Assembly (NCBI GenBank): GCA_018340375.1
Contig: JAFFJZ010000002.1
Location: 15,270,001-15,334,000 of the forward strand
DNA length: 64,000 nt
From: Gonatopus flavifemur
Taxonomy: Eukaryota > Arthropoda > Insecta > Hymenoptera > Dryinidae
Direction of reading: 5' to 3'
The notes beneath the pieces were generated by a model. That model was not told the origin of the DNA, searched no databases, and saw only the letters and a program-made list of their open reading frames with translations. Within the stretch, counting starts at the first letter, position 1. Every line of letters starts with the position of its first letter. Positions 33,061 through 45,109 of this stretch are shown here, in pieces. Position numbers and translations under genes: made by a program.

Positions 33061-33844
33061 TTTTTCTCATTTGGAGCAGATTTTTTTTATAATGTACGTC
33101 ACACTATTTAGAGTATTTCTTCCATTTCTGCGAACCCACTCTGAACTTGACCGTGAAAAGACAAAGACTTCCCACGTGTGCATAAATATTGACCCAAATT
33201 TTTGGCCCATCCTCACATCTTGTTAAGGGCTGAAATTGGGAAAATGTTCGTGCAAAATTCAGCTGTAAGTCGATAAATTTCGACAAATATAAACTGCAAT
33301 ATATCTCTCGTATTCGGAAACTCTCGCCAACTGTCCAAAGCTCAATCGATCGCGTGAGTTCATGTAGAAATCTTGCTGAAATAATAAAATATTTCCTTGG
33401 TTTGCCTTTTTTCAGTATTCCAATCGTAAGTACTTTCTTCGTTATTATCATACCATAGAAATTGTGATGAAACTCTTTCCGAAGAGCAACAGCATTCATC
33501 AACATTTTGTTTCAGTTCTTTATAGCTCATATTCAGCGGAAATGAGATTCTGTATTCATTCATTGACATTAATCGATGTTTGTACAAAATGTATTCTGTT
33601 TGCCTTGTTATATCGAAAGTGTGAAAGAAGGATGAGGGGTGCTCCTATTTGATGTGAAATTGGGAGAATAATTGGACTTGAGTTCACATTTTACTTCTAA
33701 CGATTGAATAGCAACGAACGCGCATAAATATCTGGTCATTATATACGAGGGAGCCGTGTTCAGACTCGAGTGCACCGCAAATATACGCATAGGCGCAAAA
33801 CGCGCCTATACTAAATATTACCTGGATGGATGAACGGTACGTGT

Positions 33845-33882
33845 GTTGGTTGGCTGGCTGGCTGGTTGGTTGGTTGGTTGGT
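33845..33882. repeat. (GGTT)n/(GGCT)n microsatellite
   Basis: About nine tetranucleotide units, three of them GGCT. Confidence 0.9.
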
Positions 33883-33993
33883 CAAGTTGAAGTGCGGTTA
33901 CAACCGAAGGGACTCAACTAAAGGGTCAAAAAGGTAGGATGGTAAATAGGTCACTATGAGTACCGAGGAATGACGGTTAAAGGTATATGCATA

Positions 33994-34012
33994 TACACAC
34001 ACACACACACAC
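33994..34012. repeat. (AC)n microsatellite
   Basis: Nineteen bases of AC units after ATAT. Confidence 0.95.
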
Positions 34013-35417
34013 CATGTAGATGAATAAGATAGCTTTTATGGATTCTGAAACGTCTATTCTCGTTATATGGTCATTATCTTGGAACCAGTCGATGTTCGTA
34101 CAATGCAAAAAAGAATTCAAAAACTAGGACATACGAATAGAGTACTTTTTCTCCCAATATTTCGAACTATCCAATGCGGAATGTGTTAAGGGGTAATATC
34201 ACCTTGTAACTTTTTTTTTCATTTTTTTTGGTCGGCTTAAACACTTCCTCAACTATTCAAGAATGATGGGAAATGTCGATTATGGAGGGGAAAATATTTT
34301 AAGTTTATCAAAATAGCGATTTTTTGCGCGTAGTCGGAGAGCGAAATAAGCGATATTTAGAGATTTTTTAGATGGGGCTTCGAAAGAGATGCTCTTTTTG
34401 TCCTCATGAAGAAGATAAACAAACAAACCAATGTTGTGTAAAAAATGAAGTAAGAAAATTTATTCTCCAAAAATTATTTATTTCACCTCTGATTTTTAAT
34501 CATTCATTCATTATCAAAAATGACTTTCTTGACTCATTGAAATAAGATATCTATATTAATTTCAAGTTCATGGGACATTTTTTCTCTCGAAATATAACTT
34601 CCTCCCTTTGAAAACCCGTCCTCCATTTTTTCTCATCTCAATTCGAATTCTCAATATGATTTTCTGAAAAATTTTATTTCTTTTTTAATTTTTGTCGAAA
34701 TTCCATTTTCATTTTTCCAGAAACATAATAATAATCCATCAAATAAGGACACTTGAACTTGTGTCGTGAATTTTTCCAAATTTATTCGAGGCTTTTTTTA
34801 TAGCTACAATAGCAAAGACAAGAACGACCTCTCTTTAGCCAAATAGCATGCCAAAAAACACCTTAGCTGTTGAAAGTTACCCTATTTATCTGAATCATCA
34901 TGTTTAGAGAAGACATCCCTGATTTTTCTATCAATCTTTCACAATTTTTTTCTAGGAAATAATGAATCAAAGTGCTGATCTTTTGATCAACGCCCTGATC
35001 ATCTTTTGATCATCTTTTGATAAGAGAATTGTTTTTTTACCGTTCTGAAGGATTAAAAACACCGATATCATTAGCCAACTGTTGACTTGGAATATAAAAA
35101 AGCTTGTTAATACGTAATCAATTTCATTTAAGAGATGATTGGAAAATATCGATGTGCAGTACCCTCGGCGAAAGAGTAATTGTTTGGATCAGCGACCCTC
35201 CGGGTACGTCGCTTTCTTGAGAGGCTTCACTTTAATTTACCCCCCGAAGATTGAAACTAGTTGACATCAGTAGAATGTTGGAGTCTTGATAACAGTCACT
35301 TTCTTCTTGTACTGTTTAATCATTCTGTATCTATCTCAATAAGACACTATTGTCCAAGACATCGTGTCAAATGGAATATGATTAAATTATAATAATAATT
35401 TCAGTGTAATTGGTAGA

Positions 35418-35765
35418 CTCGAAGGTTTTGAAATGTGGTGTTATAGAAGAATGCTCAGAATAAAATAGATGGAGACAGTAAGAAATGGAGAAGTAATTGA
35501 GGGGATGAATGAAAAAATGAATCTTTTGAAACATGTCGTTAGAACAAGAAGCAATCTAAAATAGGACACTCGTTGAGGCATGATATTTTATTGAATACAA
35601 TATCAGAAGGAAAAATGGATGGGGAAATTTGTAAAGGTAGACCTAGATTAAGTTATATAAAACACATATTAGAAATTAAACGTCCAGAGGATAATAGACA
35701 GGGTTGGAAGATTTTATCAAACCAGTCATAAGACTGATTACTTCATGTTGATGACGATGATGAGT
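35418..35765 (+). pseudogene. Second copy of the LINE 3' end
   Basis: FEMWCYRRMLRIK followed by TAG, then LLKHVVRTRSNLK, and after frame changes SEGKMDGEICKGRPRLSYIK and DNRQGWKILSNQS. These match the tail of the RT at 12886-14961 motif by motif. The 3' end is AAGACTGATTACTTCATG then GATGACGATGATGAG. It is truncated at the 5' side and carries several stops. It supplies the uninterrupted sequence used to date the mariner insertion in copy 1. Confidence 0.8.
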
Positions 35766-35967
35766 AAAATTGATATGGTGTTGTCTATGAGGGCCATGGA
35801 GTCCTCGAAGCAATGGGCCAAATTTTGCGACGTAATTTTTGAACAATTAAACAATGAACAAAAATCTTCAATTTGCAGTGATAAAGTACACTGTTGAAAT
35901 TGAGCTTTGAATATGAAATTGGATCTGCAAATGATTCCTCGAAATCATGCAAACGATTATAAATATC

Positions 35968-36277
35968 CTCGCTTCAAGAATTCGATTTAAACTTATTAAC
36001 TGGTCGATCAGTTTGAATCAAATTCTTGTTCAAGAATTTTCCTATTCGATCTTATGCAAATATAATCGGTTTGAATAGGGAATTTTTACTCAATGAGATA
36101 TAATCAGGAAGTTTGGATCATGTACATTCGAATTTACTGATTATACCCCATTGAGTAAAAATTTTCTATTCAAACCGATTATATTTGAATGATATCGAAT
36201 AGGAAAATTCTCGGACAAGAATCTGATTCATACTGATTGATCAGTTAATAGGTTCGAATCGGATCTTTTGAGCAGGG
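35968..36277. mobile_element. Long-arm palindromic MITE, CCCTGCTTCAAA class (copy 2)
   Basis: CCTCGCTTCAAGAATTCG to CGGATCTTTTGAGCAGGG, 310 bp, mirror arms and the same inner words as copy 1 at 24747-25057. AATATCC/GGATATT extends the inverse match outward on both sides. Confidence 0.8.
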
Positions 36278-36790
36278 ATATTAACCTACAAATGTCAATA
36301 ATTTTCATAACTTGGTTTCTCATGTTGAGGAACATGTTTTGAGCTTTTAGATTTATATTCAGAGCACAATCATCCCAGCAGTGTACTATATTGCTGCGTA
36401 TTTAAAATTTGTTTGCTTCAAAACTACGTAACAAAATTTTATCCGTTTTCTGATGCTCCATTGTCCTCAATTATATTATGAAAATTGTTCAAAAATTGAA
36501 GTGACCCTTACGAGAATTCACTCTTTCCTGGAACTCATTATATGATGACGAATAACTTCTTTCTCAGATCATTTGTTGTCGGAGTTTCTTCAGATACTTT
36601 CGACACAGTGTGGGAGCTTGAAGATGGAAAAGACAATTGTTTGAAGTTTCTTTCAGATGGAATTTGGCTTTTCATCATCAAATGTGTGTTTGGACATTTG
36701 GACAAGGAAGTCTAAGGCGTTTCCAATTCCATCCATCGATTCTCCGTCACATATCTTTGAACATTGAACAATCACATTTGACTTATGGAT
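36278..36790. other. No gene seen
   Basis: Nothing recognisable beyond AT-rich sequence. Confidence 0.4.
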
Positions 36791-36940
36791 CCCTGGTTAA
36801 AGAGAATCATTTATTCCAATGAAAAATGCAGATTGCCGATTCAAATTCAATGGGACTTAATCGGTCCTCATTAAAACCCATTGAATTCGAATCGCAATTC
36901 CGCACGATTAATGGGAATAAACGGGTTTCTATGAACTGAG
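36791..36940. mobile_element. Palindromic MITE, CCCTGGTTAAAG class
   Basis: CCCTGGTTAAAGAGAATC at the left; mirrored words TTTATTCCAATG / ATTAATGGGAATAAA and TTCAAATTCAATGGG / CCCATTGAATTCGAA. The right edge is approximate. Confidence 0.55.
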
Positions 36941-38136
36941 ATGAACCATTGATGCAGGTTGAATTGCAGACTCAAGTTTATATTCAATTTTGTTCATCAG
37001 AGGGTTTTGAAGGTTTGAACTTTCTCACAAGAATCCTCAAGAATCTTGACCAAAAAAAGTGACTTATTCCTATCAAACTTGACATCTACAACTCATCAAA
37101 AATGTCTCAAGCGACATTTTGGAACAAATTCCAGATCTTATGTTTACCGGATTAAAATATTACAGCTTTGCACGAAAAATATGTTCACTTGTTCGTATAC
37201 AAGAGTGAACATAACAAGAAGTCAACAAGCATAAAAGCATCTGTACCAGCTCGCTCCTGCAGAGACATCTCATTTAATCTTATCATTTCATCGAGGATAA
37301 ACATTCACTTGGATGAAATATATATAGTATTCACGATCAATCAACAATAGCCCAATTTCATCATCAGTTTCATCACTAAAACAAAATTAAGAGTAATTGT
37401 ACAAACTATGTCTCTGTTACTTTTTTCATTTAATGGATTCGAGGGTACTACGGGTGTTTACGAATCCAACCAAGTGTAGGGAAGCGTGAGATCCTTTGTA
37501 TCAATTGATGAACCCACGGGGGGTATTTTATTGCGCGTGTAAAATGAATTCGGAGAACGATCTCTGAATGCCTGATCGATGAAAAACTTCATGTTTAAAG
37601 AAATTATTAGTGCTAAGCTGAATTTATTGTTTCTTCGGAACAAGAAAGATTGGATGTCTTTTGGTGTTGAAGAAACAGTTTCGTAACTCGACAACTCGAT
37701 GAATCGACGACTCTTTCATAGTAAATTCATCTAACTAATAAGTTTCGATAAAATAATGATACACATTTTTCAAATTTGAAGAGGGTCCTTATTCAATTTT
37801 GTACACATCTGATATTGATATTATTTATTTCGTCCTAGGACAGAGTCCTCTTAAAAGATAACGTAGCGTAAAAAATGAAAAACGTCAATAAGATAAACTA
37901 CATAACAAGACAAGATCTAACGATAAAACAAAGAGATCTCCATGGTTTGATGGAATTGAAAAATTCTTATGAGCTGCAAATTAAAAATTGTGATCAAATA
38001 TTGTTGTTACGCTTTTATACGCACAATACATTGAGAATCTAATTTCTTCGATTGAAAGAGATCTCTCTACCCTCATTTTGATGAATTTCGTTTCAGATAT
38101 TGAACTCACCGACAACTCAGGAAAATTACTCTACAA
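36941..38136. other. No gene seen
   Basis: Short frames only; no motifs, no repeat ends recognised. Confidence 0.4.
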
Positions 38137-38339
38137 AGTGAAAAATTTTGTGTATTATCGACACACGTGTGTGTCCAAGGAGGTTCACTCGCAATTTATG
38201 TCAAATATTGACACAAAAATGGTATCAAATCAACACAAACATGGTAAATTCACACTGAAAATCTGTTAATTTGAGAATTTCATATGTTGTTTTTAACGCA
38301 AGTTCCAAGTGAACCTTCTGTGGAATAAAATTTTTCGCT
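38137..38339. mobile_element. MITE (family member 2, inverted relative of 25104-25273)
   Basis: AATTTATGTCAAATATTG, TATCAAATCAACACAAA and CACTGAAAATCTGTTAATTT match the reverse complement of 25104-25273. The ends are less clean than in copy 1 and carry an extra segment with the palindrome ACACACGTGTGTGT near 38161. Confidence 0.65.
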
Positions 38340-38457
38340 ATTCAAAAGAACGTTGAAAAATTACTGGAATGTGAATGTTTTTGTCATCAAACTAGACTGA
38401 AATGATGAGTTTCCTTCCAAGACTCACTCAAAATACTGAAAACAATCATGTTGGATA

Positions 38458-38756
38458 CACGGAAAGACCGGGTCTACTAATATTTAGAAAGAATTTGTCA
38501 AAGTTTAGAAAAATGACTGTCAATTTAGGGAAAAAAAGGATCGCTGAAAAATATTCGTCGTGAGTCTACCAAAAATTCGTAGTCAAAATAATAACAGTTG
38601 ATAGTTTCATTGATACTTTTCACAGTGGATCTATCAATTGTTAATACATCGACTACGATTTTTTAGTAGACTCACTACGAATATTTTTCAGCGATCCTCG
38701 TTTTCCCTAAATTCACAGTCATTTTTCTAAATATTAATAGACCCGGTCTTTCCGTG
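38458..38756. mobile_element. 299-bp MITE, CACGGAAAGACC ends, TA flanks
   Basis: CACGGAAAGACCGGGTCTAC is mirrored by GACCCGGTCTTTCCGTG; inner blocks ATCGCTGAAAAATATTCGT / ACGAATATTTTTCAGCGAT also mirror. TA at 38456-38457 and 38757-38758. Arms exceed 100 bp. Non-coding. Confidence 0.85.
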
Positions 38757-38980
38757 TATATATCCAATGAAGGGTCAAATAAAAATAGTATAGCCTTGGT
38801 ATATAACCTTAATGAAAATGAATGTCTGCATTCCTCCGCATTTCTCTGATTGTCCGCAATCTGATAGAAATGAATTGAGAAATGAGAAGATTTCTGTCAG
38901 ATTTTAGACGTTTTCAGAGAAATGAAGAAACTATTTCCATTAGGGAACCCATATTGGATTCCTGTAACGATTACATTTTA

Positions 38981-39216
38981 CACTGTGAAAAGAAGTTGTT
39001 GAATTCCAAACAAAAATGCTTGGAAACTCACAAAAATGATTTTCGGACTTCCTTTGTGGATTCACAAACACAATTTTCAGAAATTTCAATAATCTCCGTA
39101 AAACCATAAAACTTGTCGGATACTCACACACTTTTTTACGATAATTTCCAGAAGAAGTTTGTGTAAAAAACTGCAAAACTTTCTTTGGCAGTTTTGTCAG
39201 TATTTTTGTTACAGTG
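38981..39216. mobile_element. 236-bp MITE, CACTGTGAAAAG ends, TA flanks
   Basis: CACTGTGAAAAGAAG versus inverse CACTGTAACAAAAATACTG; TA at 38979-38980 and 39217-39218. The middle repeats words CACAAA/AAACTTTC. Non-coding. Confidence 0.6.
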
Positions 39217-39232
39217 TAATACTTATCATGAT

Positions 39233-39283
39233 CAGGTCCGGATTTGAGGCGGGGCTTAGGGGTTCGAGCCCTGGGGCTTCCAG
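39233..39283. mobile_element. hAT MITE end fragment
   Basis: CAGGTCCGGATTTGAGG followed by GGGGTTCGAGCCCTGGGG resembles the end of the hAT-type element at 52947-53367. It is cut off where the next MITE begins. Confidence 0.4.
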
Positions 39284-39289
39284 ATACCA

Positions 39290-39472
39290 CACTGTAAAAA
39301 GTGGAACTCAGTCTCATTTTGGATATTAGCTGATTTCAAGATGCAGCCAAAACTAGCCCTGTTTCAACCGAAAATGAGCATCGAAAACAAATACCGACCC
39401 AATGGAAAAGACTGAATGCCAGTCAAGTTTTCAAGTAAGATGCAGCCACATTCAGTCCGACTTTTTACGGTG
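39290..39472. mobile_element. 183-bp MITE, CACTGTAAAAAGTGG ends
   Basis: CACTGTAAAAAGTGGAACTC and inverse right end CACCGTAAAAAGTCGGACTG; inner TTTCAAGATGCAGCC is repeated inverted as GGCTGCATCTTACTTGAAA. TA on the right. Related by its ends to the element at 16180. Confidence 0.65.
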
Positions 39473-39536
39473 TATGGGCCCAAATAATCTGGAATCTCGT
39501 AATTTTTCAATGCAATTTTTGTATAATTCATATATA

Positions 39537-40188
39537 CCCGTGAAAAAATCTTCCACGCCAGATCAGGCCTCAATTTTGTACCCACGTAATCAGGACTGAT
39601 CACGCTTGATTATGCTCTATTATGCATGAAAAATTCATACAGAATTAATAAGGTTCATAATTTGACAAAAAGGAAGATTTCTTTCATCATCCTTGCTCTA
39701 ATTTTACAAAAGACTCATGTATTGTTAATCATTTCTACTTATTATGCTCATACAGTTTCCATCTTGTAGTTTTCGGGCATGATCTCGCGTGATTCTGAAC
39801 AATCGTACAGTAATTTTCCTCGAAGAAACCGATAAAGCGCACCGATCCGGTATCACACTGTAATATTTAATGACATATTTTCTTCGTGTGATGAAAAAAT
39901 CAACATAGAGTCATTTTGTACGAATGCTCCTCATTTGGGACGATTGTGCATGATCAAGAGCGAGAATGGTTTGTCTGGCATGATCGCACGTGGTCAAGCT
40001 TGATCACGGGTTTCCACTTGGGTACAAAATTGAAGCCTTTTTGATTATGATTGAACCAAAAAATGAACGATCAGGCGTAGTCAGGCCTGACCACGCACAG
40101 TCAGTGTTGAGCACGATAAATTTTGCCAAAAAATGTCCATGATCAGACCTGAACACGCCTAATCAGACCTGAACGATTTTTTCTCGGG
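39537..40188. mobile_element. 652-bp element with CCCGTGAAAAAATC ends and GATCAGGCCTGA-word array
   Basis: CCCGTGAAAAAATC (left) and GATTTTTTCTCGGG (right) are inverse with one difference; TA at 39535-39536 and 40189-40190. The interior is full of degenerate words such as GATCAGGCC, TGATCACGCTTGA and GATCAGACCTGAAC, many self-complementary. No coding region. Confidence 0.65.
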
Positions 40189-40190
40189 TA

Positions 40191-41572
40191 ATACCGAAGA
40201 AGTTGATTCATCAATGAAATTCGATTCGCCATGGATAATGGGCTCGCACAACTTACATGATTCCAATGTGGGACTTGATATCAAAATCAGGGATATTCTC
40301 GTGAAGGATACAAGAAATCAAAAGTTGTTTTGTGTTCGCTGAACCATGAAAATCTCTCAAGAAGTATCCAAAGCCTTACAAAAGGGTTCCACCTCTGATA
40401 TCTACTACACGGGAGAGATATTCACCAGTCAACATCACGGAATGACGAAAGCCTCACATGTTTGAGAGCAGTCATCACTGGAAAACATAGTAACCAGTAC
40501 GACATATCGTGATTGTAACTAAATCATCTTCTGCCTACAACCAAGTAATTATCGCAAGCATCATGGTGATGATAGAGAGTTCTGCTCTCAATATACATAT
40601 CTTAATAAAATGAAAAAAAACTATATATGTTCTTACATAAATTCAAATAATACTAGTATAAACTTCTGTGATTATGTATAGGTTCTTGATAATTCTTTTT
40701 TACTAGAGTGAATAGAATTTAATCTGAAGAATGAAGTGAATGTTGATTTTGAAGTTGAATAAAAAGGAAGAAGAGGGAGGAACAAGTAGAATTAGTACAA
40801 GGAAACTTGAAGAGACCGAGTAAAAGGTCAGTGAATTGGAAAAGACAGGTGAGGTAGTCAAGTGAGAAGACAGAGGGCAAGGTGACTGCGAAAGATTCAA
40901 ATCAAATCAAAACAATTGTGAGAGACACAGAGGAGTTTTCAAGGGTAAGTAGTAACAGCCAAGCTAGTGAAAGACGGTTAGAAGGAGGAATTCGAGGACC
41001 AGGGAAGCAGTGCTCGTGATAATCAGACTGAAAAATAGGGAGTGTGAGGATAGAAAATATAAAAACTGAAAGTATCAGGTTGATGCAGAAGTGATAGAAA
41101 ATTGATGAATACATTCTCAAAACGTTGCCGCGATTATCTCCCAATATTTGGTGGCAGCAAAATTTCACCACGAATAACGAACCTTTCACCCTGATTTTGT
41201 GAAGTTCTCCCTCACTTTTTGTAGGATTCAACACCTCGAATGGAAGAAAAATCTCCTATTTTCAATGAAAGAGCAATCCCCTCAAGATTAGGGCATGTGA
41301 TTCATCACTGAAGTGAGGGAGATCTCCTCATATTGTTTACAATTCAAGTAAAAATTAGAGAATTGAATCGAACACGGAAAAATTTAGTAGACAATTCAAG
41401 AGATACATGGAGGAGTAATTTATGTGATCATATATTATCTTCTTTTGAATAAAAACTAACTTCGAATAGTTTGAGTTCGAGTGAAGAATGTGAGATTATT
41501 GTTCATATCACTGATGAAGGATGTAATCTATCTTTGAACTTATCTTTTCTCCAAATCCGTATGTTCCGTGCT
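40191..41572. other. No gene seen
   Basis: A purine-rich segment (40730-41000, many GAAG/GAGG words) and its complement produce open frames without motifs. No repeat ends recognised. Confidence 0.4.
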
Positions 41573-41993
41573 GAAAGTTTCAGGCAGATCCGGACAAAAT
41601 ATAATTGTCAGGATTTGATCGGTTTTTGACCCCAGGAAATCCAGTCAAAAACTGACAAAATTTCTACCTGGTTTTGTCTAGACTCACCAAATTCCCTAGT
41701 AGCACAGAGGGTTCGCAGAACATGCTACAGACATTCATATGTTACTTGGGTTGTAATATCGTGTCGAAACCTAGCAGAAAAATTTTAGTCAGTTTTTGAC
41801 TGAATATCACAGTTTGCGAATTCCAAATAAAACCGTCGCAAAAAATTTCCGCCAGTTTTTGACAGAATATTCCAATTTGGTGATTCCGGACGAAACCAGG
41901 TCGAAATTTTGTCAGGTTTTGAACGGATTTCCAGGGACAAAAACCGATCAAATCATGACAAATATTTTTCGTCCGAATTTGCCTGGCATTTTC
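41573..41993. repeat. Inverted repeat with about 120-bp arms and inner tandem unit
   Basis: 41573-41693 and 41873-41993 are mirror images (GGCAGATCCGGACAAAA, TTTGATCGGTTTTTGACCC, AAAAACTGACAAAATTTC). Between them a unit of about 60 bp (CAGTTTTTGACTGAATAT, then TTTGCGAATTCC) is repeated in tandem with divergence and also resembles the arms. Non-coding. Confidence 0.7.
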
Positions 41994-42561
41994 GGCAGCG
42001 TTTCTATATTTTGCCGTTAAGGTGGTTCTCTTGCAATGTTCAGGATCAAATTTGAAAAATTTCTCTCGAGTAGAGGACCAAGGTAGAAGGGATTCGACCA
42101 TGATATTCATTGAGGCTTATAGCCGTATTTATGACGAAAAAAGAACTAAATTTTTCATGGTTTTTTCTTGAAAAATTTTCATTTCCAATCATCTGCTCAT
42201 GACTCAAGAGAGCTCATTTTATTCCTTGTGAGATTTGAAAAACCTTCACCATGGATAGATATTTTTGATATTGTATCATCGTGACACTGTCACACGCTTT
42301 TATTCAAAGGAATGTATTTTACGAATCATAAAAAATACGAGTAATCATTATAAAAATTGCATACACGAAAATTCGTGAAGGTTTTTTAAATTTCACGAGG
42401 AATAAAATGAGCCATCATGAGTCATGAACGGATTGGAAATGAAAATTTTCGAATAACAAACCATGAAAAATTCCGTGTGGTTGTTACAAAGTTATTTGTT
42501 TATATTCCGAGTTAGTTATTTTTTTGTCATAAACACGAATCTAAGCCAGAATGAATATTAT
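41994..42561. other. No gene; imperfect inverted repeat
   Basis: TTTTTCTTGAAAAATTTTCA near 42165 and TGAAAATTTTCGAATAACAA near 42440, with CTCATTTTATTCC / GGAATAAAATGAG between, indicate one more diverged foldback centred near 42310. No coding region. Confidence 0.45.
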
Positions 42562-42770
42562 CACATTGGTTAGAAAAACTATTGGTTCTCGCCAAATCTG
42601 ATTGAATCTTGTGCAATGTTCCGACCAAATCCTATTCAAGCGTTGCCAATGAGATTTGATCAGATCAATGTATTTCTTCAATGTGATTCTGATTGAATCT
42701 TGTACAATGCTCTGATCAAACTTCATTGAATTTTATTTCATCAGATTTTATGAATTTTTTTCAACCAGGG
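42562..42770. mobile_element. CCCTGGTT-class MITE
   Basis: Right end TTTTTTTCAACCAGGG; interior repeats GATTGAATCTTGTGCAATG and GATTGAATCTTGTACAATG in tandem-like fashion. The left edge is approximate. Confidence 0.45.
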
Positions 42771-42969
42771 TATCGAACCCTTCCGCCCTTGGTCCTCTAC
42801 TTGACAATAATTTCTCAATTTGATCGTGAATATTACGAAAGAACTATCTCAATTCTGCCGTACAAAGCAAGAAACCTGTATGCATTTGATGCAGTGAAAT
42901 TTCCTGAATCGAATGGTACATGAATCTCATTTTCGACAAAAAATTAAATTACGGCTTTTTTGCTTTGTA

Positions 42970-43266
42970 CACTGACAGAAAAACGAGCTGGTTGAAACAT
43001 TCGTGGTCGCAATAACTTGAAATCTGATTCGATTCATCAGGAAATGTGATTGTGATGTCCGAAAAAAGTGGTTGAAGCCAAAATTAACTGCATATTCTGG
43101 TTATCACTCCAAGAAAAGAATCTGGTTTTTCTAACCTGAAAGATGTAGTTAATTTTTGCTTTAACCACTTTTTCTGGACATCGCAACCACATTTCCTGGT
43201 GAATCGAACCAGATTTCAAACTATTGTGACCACGAATGTTTCAACCAGATCGTTTTTCTGTCAGTG
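42970..43266. mobile_element. 297-bp foldback with about 130-bp arms
   Basis: CACTGACAGAAAAACGAGCT to GTTTTTCTGTCAGTG; the arms match at roughly nine in ten bases over about 130 bp (for example GTTGAAACATTCGTGGTC). TA on the left, CA on the right. Non-coding. Confidence 0.85.
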
Positions 43267-44821
43267 CAGAATCGCGCTAGTCAGATTGTTGATATGGATG
43301 GGATTTTTTTAAACAGAACAACGAAAAATACTCCATCGCACATCTATTTGTCATCATGATTTTATCGAATCTTATTACAATTCCTCAATCTTTTTTCTCA
43401 TTCGACTTTACGCTAATTATAAGTGGGATCAAGAGTGAATATAAAGACATCTCCCTGTTCCTTTGCTTTACTAAAAAGCTGAAGGAAAACCTTACGTGGA
43501 TCAATGACAAAGCAGAAAGAGGTAGATGAAATTGAAAGAGGAATCAATGGCTTTTGACAAAGGAAATCCTATGACATGTTTTCATATGAAGCTAAAAGGA
43601 TGAGAGAGGAATAGAACCATGCAAAGTATCATATATATAGACAAAAAATAGCGACGGTTGCTACGATGAATAGCAACGCATCTCGAATGACAAAAAATAG
43701 CATTGGATTTTAAAAATTGTTGGAACTTCATCCACGATGATTAGACAGACAGTACTCAAGTGATCACCTTTTTTGCTTGATCAACATAGTGTTTCTAGCA
43801 ATTAACATATGTGATATCACTGTATTTTTTTCCTTTCCTGCAAAAGTGTCTCCATTTTCTTTATTCATACACGAAGAGAATTAAATCCATAATAAACATT
43901 GCGATGTGAACATGCCGCTGATTGAGTTGCTATTACGAAAAATCGCATAAAACATGGGCATTACTTGTTTTCGAGGTAGTCGACACTACCCCAGCAAACA
44001 CGACTTTGTTGGAGTTTCAAAGGGCCAGTGAAGGTTCTTCGCCGGCATTGCAGGCCATCAGCGGCCCATTGAAACGCCAGTAATCATTGTTTGTAGGGAC
44101 GGAACATCAAAATCGTGACGATATACTCTCCTTTGAGAAATCGGAATCATTACTATTTAATCCTCTCCGTGTAATTTTGATCAGGTAACTTACGACGAGC
44201 AACACAAATTCCAGTTCATCAATTTTGAATCGATAATCAAGTAACTTGCATCAACTGTATCGTACTAAATATATTCATTATCAATCTTGTATATTCTAGA
44301 TTGTACATTATGAAATATAAAATAATGCGGATGAAATTTGTATCATATAATCAATTAATTAATCAGATGACAATGCAGATTTCTTCGTGTATCATGGACA
44401 ATTTTTTGATGTATATAGCTCCATCTGGTACATAAGAATTCGATAGAATTTGAGAAGAATTATTGTGCAGTTGCGTAGCATTACATACCGATGGTGATCA
44501 CCTACTGCGAGTAACTGCATTTTCGTAACACGACGATACTTGCGGTAGAAAAAGAAGGAATCGCTTCGAACTGAATATCAACTGTCATACCATCTGTTGT
44601 ACGTTTTTCGAATCAAAGTTATTCGGATAACACACTTGAATTCATCAGAATAGCACAGAAAAAAAATCTGCAACACCATTCTCCACTATGGATCTTGAAA
44701 CAAAATTTTATAAATCGTCAAATATTTTCTTATCGTTGGAAATTTTTTTAATCAAAAACATTCGTCAAAACATTCCCCAATAGTTTGGTATTTTAGAAAA
44801 ACATTTTCACATATGTTACTA
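43267..44821. other. No gene seen; one small foldback
   Basis: 43986-44098 has CTACCCCAGCAAACACGAC versus inverse CCCTACAAACAATGATTAC and TTTCAAAGGGCC versus GGCCCATTGAAA, a GC-richer foldback of about 110 bp. Nothing else recognised. Confidence 0.45.
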
Positions 44822-44951
44822 CCCTGGTTGGACAAAGCTATTCATTCCTATTAAAAATACAACATCCGAATTCGAATCCGATTAAAACCGATTGAAATAA
44901 AATCCAGATTTTGCATTTTTAATAGGAATGAATAGATTTCTTCGATCAGGG
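44822..44951. mobile_element. 130-bp MITE, CCCTGGTTGGAC class
   Basis: CCCTGGTTGGACAAAGC to CTTCGATCAGGG; inner TTCATTCCTATTAAAAAT is mirrored by ATTTTTAATAGGAATGAA. Non-coding. Confidence 0.7.
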
Positions 44952-45109
44952 TGATGTGTATGTGCTTAACTCACTTATGATTATAATTGGATTACATATG
45001 GATGTACTTAACAAACATTGGATCGATGGCCCCATTTTGGATCTTCAATATATACCAATGATAGCTTTGACGGTCCTGTATTGGTACTCTTTGATGGTTC
45101 AGTACTTAC

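Larger units (their letters stand above)
33061..35417. other. No gene seen; tetranucleotide and CA repeats
   Basis: Contains (GGTT/GGCT)n at 33845-33882 and (AC)n at 33994-34012, and a TTTTGATCA-word cluster at 34975-35035. Open frames at 33.1-33.6 kb have no recognisable motif. Confidence 0.4.

Noticed and set aside
34975..35035. TTTTGATCA repeats as a possible CRISPR-like array
   Set aside because: Only three or four irregular copies with no constant spacers.
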